Both the position numbers and the translations under genes were made by a program. A model generated the notes under the pieces. That model saw only the letters and a program-made list of their open reading frames with translations, was not told where the DNA came from and did not search any database. This document shows, in pieces, positions 56,939 to 64,000 of a stretch of 64,000 nucleotides of DNA. The stretch spans positions 31,333,859 to 31,397,858 of the forward strand of contig OW121858.1 of the NCBI GenBank assembly GCA_933228895.1. The letters are read 5' to 3'. Position 1 is the first letter of the stretch. The number at the start of each line of letters is the position of its first letter. Source of the DNA: Platycnemis pennipes (Eukaryota; Arthropoda; Insecta; Odonata; Platycnemididae).

Positions 56939-58648
56939 ATGGATTCGGTACCTGGAACATCTTCCGAAAGAAATAGTTCTACCAGTAACAAAGATGGTCA
57001 GGAAAATCTCACCTTGTTTTCTGAAGCCTTCCGTCATTGTGCCTTTCTCCTGCGTGATGGTGGATATATTTCGGAGTCTGCTAATGGAGAGCCCTCCCCG
57101 CGCTCCGTAGCAGTAGGAGAGGAAATGTTTTCCAGAATTTTGGAAATGATGGATGAGATGGATTTTGAAATGGTTGACGAACTAGTGGGAGAAGATGACC
57201 CCGATGGTACGGAAGAATATTTGGAATTATCGTCTGCTTCCACTGAGGACGACAATGGGGGAGAGGAGAAGTCGTCGTCTTCGAGTGACGTTAACGTCGG
57301 ACCTTCACCAAAGAAAAGATGCAGGGTCCCCTTGGAAACAAAAATTAAAGCGGTTACTGTGGCTAAACTCAATCCTCGGTGGTCATTGAAGTCACTTCGC
57401 TCTCGTGTGACACGACGGTTAAAACGCCTTGAGGAACTAAAATCCTGGGAAAAAGATATCCGTTCCGGTGGAACCAAGAGAGATAAGTGGGATTTAATCG
57501 ACAAATGGACTTATGACAGGTTTTGCGAATGCAGAGCAAATGGCGAGCATGTGACGAAGAGAATGGTACAGCAGTGGGCTGTGGCAGCAGCATCTCAATT
57601 TTTGGCCGAGGATTTTCAGTTCAACACTTCTATGACGTGGACAAATCGTTTTAAACGTAAACATAAGATTCGACAGAGGAAAGTCACCCGATATGTGAGT
57701 CAAAAGGACAGAAAGTCTGCGGAGGACACAATGAAAGTAGCTCTTCTGTTCCAGGAGCAAAGCAGGAAGCTGATTCCAATGTTTGAACCAACATTGGTAA
57801 TTAATACTGACCAAACGGGATGCGAGTACCGTGCCCAAATTAGACGTACGCTTTCTTATCAAGGCGAAAAAGCTACAGAAGTGTGCGTGAGCCAGTTAAA
57901 GAAAATGACTCATTCATACACAGCACAATACAGTGTGACATGTTCAGGTGAACTGTTACCAAAGGTGTTTATTTGCTTGCAAGAGGTAACAGGAAAGTTT
58001 GGACCAAGAGTCACATTGGAGGTGGGAGGTGCAACGGACAGGTACAGAAACGTATTTGTGACTTGTTCCAAATCTGGGAAACTTTTGACAAGCACGTATG
58101 AATTGTTTTTGGACAAGGTATTGGCGCCATACGTGAAAAAAGAGAAGTTTCTTCTTTTCATCGATTCCTGGGCGGGGCAAACGAATCAGGCACTGTACGA
58201 CGAACGGTTTGTGGACGACTTCAATGAACCTACCTGCACAATTAAGGTTATTCCACCAAAAGGTACTCCAATTTGCCAACCCTGTGACGTTTATTTCTAT
58301 AGACAAGTGAAAATATTTATTTCACGAATCCAAAACGCGACAACTCTTCTGCGAGAGAACCGTGATTTAACAAGCCGGTTGGACATGATAAAAATTCATT
58401 CGCTCATTCACAAACAGTTGTCTGCGCCAGTGTTTAGACCAATGCTTATGTATTCATGGTTTGCTTCAGGACTCTCTAGCGAGCGACAGGTTTTCCTAAA
58501 TGTAAAACAAGTTTTGTTTCCAGAAGATATTTTGAAATCAAAATGTGATTGTGGTGAACAAAGTTTCGCAAGGTGTTCTTGGTGTTCTAAATTTTTGTGT
58601 TTTAAATGTTTTTTTGATGACTACCATCCGGAGAGATGCCAACAATGA
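56939..58648 (+). CDS. Tc5-like transposase (CENP-B-type HTH, DDD nuclease, C-terminal zinc motif)
   Basis: I chose ATG 56939 (569 residues). It lies 13 nt after an acceptor (AATTACAG, 56925) whose donor CAG|GTATGC is at 56800, giving a 5' UTR intron; the frame upstream has a non-ATG start. Acidic/Ser-rich N-terminus (about 80-120), basic patch KKRCR, Tc5/CENP-B-type HTH (about 184-250: YDRFCECRANGEHVTKRMVQQW and WTNRFKRKHKIRQRK), then catalytic Asp in INTDQTG (about 291), LLFIDSWAGQ (about 409) and QPCDVYF (about 450). A Cys/His cluster closes it (about 536-567). It would bind the TIRs and cut DNA in the nucleus. No stop or frameshift. Minus-strand ORFs here are shadows. Confidence 0.9.
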   Translation: MDSVPGTSSERNSSTSNKDGQENLTLFSEAFRHCAFLLRDGGYISESANGEPSPRSVAVGEEMFSRILEMMDEMDFEMVDELVGEDDPDGTEEYLELSSASTEDDNGGEEKSSSSSDVNVGPSPKKRCRVPLETKIKAVTVAKLNPRWSLKSLRSRVTRRLKRLEELKSWEKDIRSGGTKRDKWDLIDKWTYDRFCECRANGEHVTKRMVQQWAVAAASQFLAEDFQFNTSMTWTNRFKRKHKIRQRKVTRYVSQKDRKSAEDTMKVALLFQEQSRKLIPMFEPTLVINTDQTGCEYRAQIRRTLSYQGEKATEVCVSQLKKMTHSYTAQYSVTCSGELLPKVFICLQEVTGKFGPRVTLEVGGATDRYRNVFVTCSKSGKLLTSTYELFLDKVLAPYVKKEKFLLFIDSWAGQTNQALYDERFVDDFNEPTCTIKVIPPKGTPICQPCDVYFYRQVKIFISRIQNATTLLRENRDLTSRLDMIKIHSLIHKQLSAPVFRPMLMYSWFASGLSSERQVFLNVKQVLFPEDILKSKCDCGEQSFARCSWCSKFLCFKCFFDDYHPERCQQ

Positions 58649-59230
58649 CAGAAAGAGATAGTGGCGATAGAGATAATGGCGATTGACTTAATTACCTTGT
58701 AAATTTATTATTGCCGGAAATTAAATTAAATTATTGGCTCATGGAAATTTTCTGCAAGTGGTCACTCTCGCCATTTATAACACGAGTCTTTCTCGACGAG
58801 CTTTATTACAATGTATTTATTTGTATATCTTTTGACCGAGAAATGGTGATTCGATTACAGAAATTAGTAGATAAGCCGATCACATTTTCCCCTCCTTTTT
58901 TCAAAACTGGACAAAACAAGAAAACGGGGCTCTGTAATCGTGGGTCTTATAAATAATGATGTAACAATTATTTACACTATTTTATAATTATGATATCAAC
59001 AGGAGATCTTGCAAATGAAAGAACAAATCAAGTCTGCATGGTGAAAGAATGTGGAAACAAAGAAATTACGTAGACTTCGCGCTAAAGAAAAAAATAAGCC
59101 GTATGGTATTCGATAAAAAAAAATAATTCCACTCATTAAAAAAAAACTTTGAATATAAAAGTAAAAATTAGATTTTAAGATCGAAATCCACGAAGGAAAA
59201 AAAAAAGAAAATAAGCATAAAAATTTTTTT

Positions 59231-59300
59231 CGTCGACGGGAATCGAACACGGCCCTTCCGCACCGCAGCTCCGTACGCTGACCACTGGACTACAACACCC
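59231..59300 (-). other. tRNA-like sequence in the right TIR
   Basis: Inverted copy of 55992-56061. The two face into the element. Confidence 0.6.
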
Positions 59301-59723
59301 TTGATACCTGGATGTTGATAAATAGGGTTTTTCTATAGCCTATAAATGTTTAAACGCCTTTTTTGCTTAAACTACTGGATATATACGCCCATATGTGGGG
59401 TGATTCGTGAACAGCATCCGGAGTTCTATATGCATACGAATTTTCATCAAGATCGGCGACCCGGTTAACGGACACTCCCCTTGTAAGACATATCGACGGT
59501 GTTAATGACAACTCTTGCTTCAGCTGCAATCATATTTGGGTCGCCACTCTCTCAGCAGTCGCGAAACCTACACAATCATCTTCGAGGGAGGCCCTCGGAG
59601 CAGCAATCGAAAAGAAGGCTGAGTTTCGGGAGGCCTCACTCCTCGGAGCCGATTGTCGCAGGGCACCCTTGCGGTCCGCCCCCCCACTGCAAAAATCCCT
59701 GTCCACCTTTGTCAGTCCTATGA

Positions 59724-60100
59724 GAGGAAAAACCCGCCATGCTTTACCTGCTCCTTAAATACCCATTGTGCTTGGGCCCTGAAAGAGACTTGAACCGGTA
59801 GGAAGAAGACCCGAGGTGTCCTGGACGGAGTGGTGGGTGTCATAAAACGTGTCGGGGATGATTCTTAAGGTGAAAAAATCTACGCATCCGTCCCCATACC
59901 CGTCTCGGCATTATTTAAGAATAGGGCCTCAGGGAAGCGGTCCGTGGTCACTTATCGCCCATATCTGGGTATGTAGTTTTCTTGGAGAGGGAGAGAGGGG
60001 AAGGAGAAATGTTTTCTGCAGGTAAATTTATATTTTGTCATCGGAAAGCAATTTTTCAATCAAAATCATTGGAATGAGTGGAAAGGATTAGAATGTAATC
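59724..60100. other. Spacer
   Basis: Nothing recognised between the end of the repeat shared with 61.65-61.87 kb and the RTE-like remnant. Confidence 0.3.
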
Positions 60101-60104
60101 AGAA

Positions 60105-60690
60105 TATATCTGCGTGTATTGTTAATTTCAAAAATATTTTCGACAGAGTGAAGAGGAAAGGGTTAATGGAACTATTGCATAAAACAGGAATTATTTGGAA
60201 GAACAGAAGACTGAGCCAAAGTTCATGCATTACCGAGAAAGTGCTGGTGAGAGAAGCGGACGGGGAATGAGATGAGGTGGTATTAGAGAGAGGGGTTGCG
60301 TAAGGCTGTGCGTAGTCACCGGCACTTTTTAATTCACATTCGGAGGGTATGGTGGGAGGGCTCGATACAGGTGTATAGGTAGGGGAAAGTTGATAAGGTT
60401 TGCGGGCGATCAAGCCCTGGTCAACTAGTCACCCCTTAAATCATAAGAAGACTCAAGTAATGAAATTTTGCATGCATGGAGGGTGATTTTAATTTATTTA
60501 GAAGAGAGGGGTTAGATCATGGAGCAGGGAGAGTAATGTAGTAACCCGGTTAGTATTGAAAAGGAGTATTCTGCCAACATTTAAGTCCGAAGGAGAATTA
60601 CGTTGGTTAAAGAGACGTTTCGTCACAGAGGGGGATAAATGACAGGCTTGGATGACTCGTCCTCTAGCAGATATCGCGGACAAGGCAGCC
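60105..60690 (+). pseudogene. RTE-like LINE reverse-transcriptase remnant
   Basis: The frame from about 60117 reads CIVNFKNIFDRVKRKGLMELLHKTG, the RT block with the first catalytic Asp, and at about 60290 GV(A)*GCA*SPALFN, a decayed GVRQGCPLSPxLFN block with two stops. The YADD box is not recognisable. Same family, probably, as 54565-55100. Confidence 0.65.
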
Positions 60691-60696
60691 TCATTC

Positions 60697-61870
60697 ATTT
60701 ATTACTCTCTTTTCCATACCTTGGTTGATGATTTTAAGCGTAAGCTTAGCAGTATGAGAGATTCAGTTGCCATCACATTTCCTTGTTACTCTCGTTTCCG
60801 TTTTAGATGTCAGTGCAGTTTCTACGAAATCCTCCGACAATATATTCTCCTCGCATATCCCACGGGTGAGTCCATAAAAATCTTCTAGGCCTTTTTGCAC
60901 AGTCGTTCAGTAATTCCACGTATTCCTTCTAATTACGTTGCATGTGTTCTGGTCACATTGTAAAATTATCCATCCTGTCCTTAATACACATTTCCGTTCA
61001 AGGATACGAGAAAATGTTATAACCTTTGAGTAGAGGTAGTAGTACTCCAGTACACACAGTACTCAAGTAACAGGGACCTTCGAATAGGAAAACACTTAGA
61101 GTTTTGACCAATGCATCTAAGAGACGTTCAAGCTGTTCCTAATAATCTCCTTAATACTTTTATTTATTGAGTTCTTTTTTATTTTTGCAATAGCATATAC
61201 TACGATATGAATTGCCGATGAGTATTCATTCTAAGAATTAGCAGACGAGTATGCGAGAGCGCGAGGATGGTGTGTAATTTGAAATAAATTCTAATTGTAT
61301 CCGCGATAATTTTTCCTAATTTATTACGCAATTAAGGTTGGAACTTAACACTTATATTCCGTAAAGACGTCCAATAAGTCTTCTCTTTTCTTGTTGAAAT
61401 CTGTATGCGCCAGTTGTAGCGTAAGTATTTTTGCCATTTACTATACAAGCGCAGTTTTCGGGCTCATCGCGCAGTCAAATATAATTCACCGATAATTTAA
61501 AAATGACACGATCGTTAACAGATATGTAAATGCTGATAACAATATTCATCTATGTTATTCATGTTATATAATCAAAATTTTCTACGACGAAATAAAGGCA
61601 AAAATTGAGTATTTTGGAACGTTGTGGAAATGACATAGACTAAGAAATATCGACGGTGTTAATGATAACTCTTGCTTCGAGCTGCATTTACATTTCGGTA
61701 GTCACTCTCTCAAGAGCCGTAGTCGCGGAAACCTAAGCGACCCATCTTCAAGGGAGTAACTCCGAGCAGCAATCTAAAAGAAGGCTTTTTTCGGGAGGCC
61801 TCACTCCTTGGGGCCGACTAATTGTCACAAGGCACCCTTGCGGCCCTCCCTCTCCAACGCAAAAATCTCT
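60697..61870. repeat. Long dispersed repeat, copy 2 (empty Tc5-like site)
   Basis: Matches 55140-55805 plus 59487-59720. The uninterrupted junction GACTAAGAAATATCGACGG at 61638-61656 is the pre-integration site of the Tc5-like element. This copy has an extra stretch at about 60990-61190. Confidence 0.7.
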
Positions 61871-61879
61871 CTCCAGGTC

Positions 61880-62110
61880 ATTGAGGAAGGGTCACACCAC
61901 AAACCATGGCAAGGGAAGGAGGAGGACCGTGCCTCGGTCTTGCTGGTGCTGCTCGGGGCAAAGGGACAGAGCTGCACTGTTGTCAAATCTCCTTCAACTC
62001 GGGACTTTGAAAAATTCGGCCTCCGAGGTGGTAACATTTTATTGTGGAAGGGTGTACTTCGGCGACGGACATTAGTTTTAGTTGGTGAAATGTTTTGGTG
62101 AAATAAAGGA
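61880..62110. repeat. Segment shared, inverted, with about 53.33-53.43 kb
   Basis: The block TGTTGTCAAATCTCCTTCAA to GGTGGTAACATTTTATTGTG occurs inverted at about 53325-53425. It may be an LTR or internal fragment; no ends were found. Confidence 0.45.
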
Positions 62111-62562
62111 CGGGAAAGACTGTCCAGTAAACATAATGGCAGATAAATAACAAGCATTTCCTATCCCAGTTTCTCCCTGACTGATACGAGAATTCCCTGA
62201 CTTTTCCAGATTTCCAAAATTCCCTGACAATTCCAGGTTTCCCCTAATGATCGCCACCCTGTCATAACGATGCATTCCATGTGATACCAACGCAACAATT
62301 AAGGCGGGTAGGATTTTGTTTTTCAGGTGCATCGAGGTCTGACGTCACTTTGGTGACTCTCCAGGTAAATTTCAGTAATTAAAAAGGACATTTGTTAAAA
62401 ACAGGTAATACTGATATTAACCCTCTTTGTACAGCGGGCCAACAAAAAAATATTGCTCAACTTAATGACACTGAAATAATATTTTTCAATGAACAGAAAA
62501 AGAATGTATCGTAATTAATTAGTTCCACTAAAATAAATAAAATAACCACAAATGTACATATA

Positions 62563-62984
62563 CAGTCAAACTCGGATATAACGAGATCCAAAGGACCAAA
62601 TGCTTTTACTCGTAATATCTGTTATGAGTAGCAACATGTACTGTCACTCACAGTCTTTCCCTTTCTCACACGCACACACATACTATTCTTATGCAGAGGT
62701 GATAAATATTAATGTAAGGTGATTGAAATTACAAAATGAACAATTTATTCAGTAAACTATCCACATACATGCTAAATTTACAAGAATAAGTCCTTGGCAC
62801 GACAGTACACAGCCACCGCTGGTTCATTTGGACTAAAGATTTGCTCGTTATAACCATAATACAGTCTCATTTTATCCATTATACATTGCTCAATAAATGC
62901 ATTATTTCCAAACAACCCTTCTCTCTTTCCTCGCAATAGCCGAGATCTCGTTTTAACCGTGCTCGTTATAAATGAGTTTGACTG
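62563..62984. mobile_element. Tigger/pogo-type MITE
   Basis: 422 bp with inverted ends CAGTCAAACTCGGATATAACGAG / CTCGTTATAAATGAGTTTGACTG and TA at 62561-62562 and 62985-62986. Non-coding. The CAGT..ACTG ends and TA target fit the pogo group. Confidence 0.88.
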
Positions 62985-63119
62985 TATATAAAACAATAGC
63001 TTCATAATGTTTCTTTTTTCTTAAGGTGCAAAGTTCTATTAAACTATCCACCGAATTTCTCGCTGGTAGCACCCCAGGAAGAAGGTTATTACTAAGAGGG
63101 TTAATGAAACGGAACGTGT

Positions 63120-63460
63120 CATAGTTCTTTAAAACCGCCCGTTAATCTTAAAAAGTTTATTACATTGTCAATGTGCTCAGGGTTGATGCCTAGAAGTTGG
63201 CCAGTGTCACCAGATGTGTCTGACCTTTCACGAGCCACCCACAATGCATCAGGAAGTGCCACACACTAAGGGTGGAGTTGCAATCCTCGCAACGAGGGGG
63301 AATTTTTTCCTCGCTAAAGAGGTTTGAGTGCGTTGGGGCACAATGCCCTGTGTTTAGCCGGGTGATAGTGACCTCCTCGGGGCGGTTATTCCCGACGGAG
63401 GCTGACCAAACTGATGTGACAGGTTTTATTGCCCCAAGTCTGTACGCAACAAATAAGCCA
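63120..63460 (-). pseudogene. LINE C-terminal fragment
   Basis: Minus-strand frame reads LGAIKPVTSVWSASV, EEVTITRLNTGHCAPTHSNLF and CEDCNSTLSVWHFLMHC, a diverged C-terminal tail of the RNase H-bearing LINE family. The His of the HIL block is shifted and the frame degrades. It abuts the MITE sequence at 63463. Confidence 0.7.
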
Positions 63461-63462
63461 TC

Positions 63463-64000
63463 ATAATGTTTACTCAGAACCGTAATCAGAATTTTGTACA
63501 CGAAATCGTTCGATGGAAACGAAAAATGAATTTCAGTGGAAAAATCAATCTTCTAACCACAACCATTCACTCATAAATCAAAAATTAAAATAAGCAAAAG
63601 GTGACGCCCACCGAAAAAGCTGCTGTGATAACATTGACGTCATTTTCCTCTTGTCCTTCATTTGTCTCACCTATCCTTGACTGTTTTGAGGGAAGGGGAG
63701 GGGAGTGGCGGGGGGTTGTTGAAAGGTCTGCTCCGGCTCTGATCCTGTCTAACAACTGCTCCTATTGGCAGGGTCAGCTGTATTGTGTGTCCCCCATTGT
63801 GATTGGGCGAAGGAGCTTCCCAGTCCCAATTGTGATTGGACTAAGTGGATGACGTACCAAGTCACATGCACGCCCACTTTTCCGAAAGGGTTACAACTCG
63901 AAAACTAATTGACGGAGCAAAAAACGGAATTATACGAATCTTTTTATTTTACAAACTCTATCAGATTCGGCAATAAAAATATATGGTAAACGACCCCATT
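63463..64000. repeat. TTAA-type MITE interior, runs off the window
   Basis: Matches 46025-46560 (blocks AAAAGCTGCTGTGATAACATTGACGTCATTTTCC and GACGTAC..ATGCACGCCCA) and continues to the last base. The left TIR is missing, cut by the LINE fragment. Confidence 0.7.

Larger units (their letters stand above)
55809..59483 (+). mobile_element. Complete Tc5-like (Tc1/mariner-pogo group) transposon
   Basis: 3675 bp with about 765-bp inverted repeats (55809-56574 and 58719-59483) starting CAAGGGGAGTGTCCGTTAAC. The 3-bp duplication TAA lies at 55806-55808 and 59484-59486. The sister repeat copy has the unfilled target CTAAG at 61640-61644. Tc4/Tc5 elements of nematodes duplicate TNA within CTNAG, so target and long TIRs agree. 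The transposase gene is intact, and the two long TIRs differ at few positions, suggesting a young insertion. Confidence 0.92.

Noticed and set aside
57034..58306. Minus-strand ORFs of up to 156 codons
   Set aside because: Antisense shadows of the intact Tc5-like transposase.

Overview
This window looks like repeat-dominated nuclear DNA from an arthropod, most probably an insect. The signs are GT-AG introns, THAP and DUF4806 proteins, an RNase H-bearing APE-type LINE, Tc5/pogo-, mariner-, Harbinger- and piggyBac-type DNA transposons, and copia and gypsy LTR elements. There is no bacterial-style gene packing and no operon. Almost everything recognisable is a transposable element (TE) or a gene fragment carried by one. 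I saw no rRNA, CRISPR array or plausible functional tRNA. The species cannot be named from the sequence.

Layout. 1-1.3 kb: Mutator-like transposase remnant (minus). 2.5-3.4 kb: four exons of an SGNH/GDSL-hydrolase-like gene with a MITE in its first intron; part of it recurs, damaged, at 13.7-14.7 kb. 4.0-7.7 kb: repeat-rich block holding the last exon of a DUF4806 gene. 7.9-10.9 kb: a broken LINE (minus) split by a 740-bp repeat. 10.9-16.4 kb: scrambled reverse-transcriptase remnants and a THAP remnant. 16.5-20.9 kb: a composite X-V-U repeat with a gypsy-type solo LTR and a 19-bp minisatellite. 21.0-28.26 kb: LINEs arranged head to tail, ending in a full-length copy with two intact ORFs. 28.26-30.02 kb: 5'-truncated copia element with its 3' LTR. 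30.03-37.8 kb: end of a Tnp2-like transposase, a 3.7-kb inverted-repeat element that itself holds a solo LTR, then a seven-exon DUF4806 gene broken by a Harbinger MITE and another solo LTR. 37.9-40.65 kb: second X-V-U array and LINE end. 40.7-48.3 kb: small retroelement fragments, diverged tandem repeats, one unidentified exon, a TTAA-type MITE and a mariner remnant. 48.3-52.4 kb: dead Tigger/pogo element carrying a piggyBac-like element with five identical 20-bp palindromes. 54.5-62.1 kb: RTE-like LINE remnants and a duplicated repeat; one copy holds a complete 3.7-kb Tc5-like transposon with an intact transposase, the other preserves the empty target site. 62.5-64 kb: a pogo MITE, a LINE end and a MITE copy that runs off the window.

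Order of events. Nested insertions date one another. Removing the MITE and LTR from the DUF4806 gene, the LTR from repeat X, or the Tc5-like element from its repeat restores a continuous reading frame or matches an intact paralogous site. The elements with intact ORFs, and so the best candidates for recent activity, are the LINE at 22.5-28.26 kb and the Tc5-like element at 55.8-59.5 kb. The least explained pieces are the palindrome-bearing piggyBac-like element, the inverted-repeat element at 30.9-34.55 kb, the tRNA-like sequences in the Tc5-like TIRs and the three-frame minisatellite.
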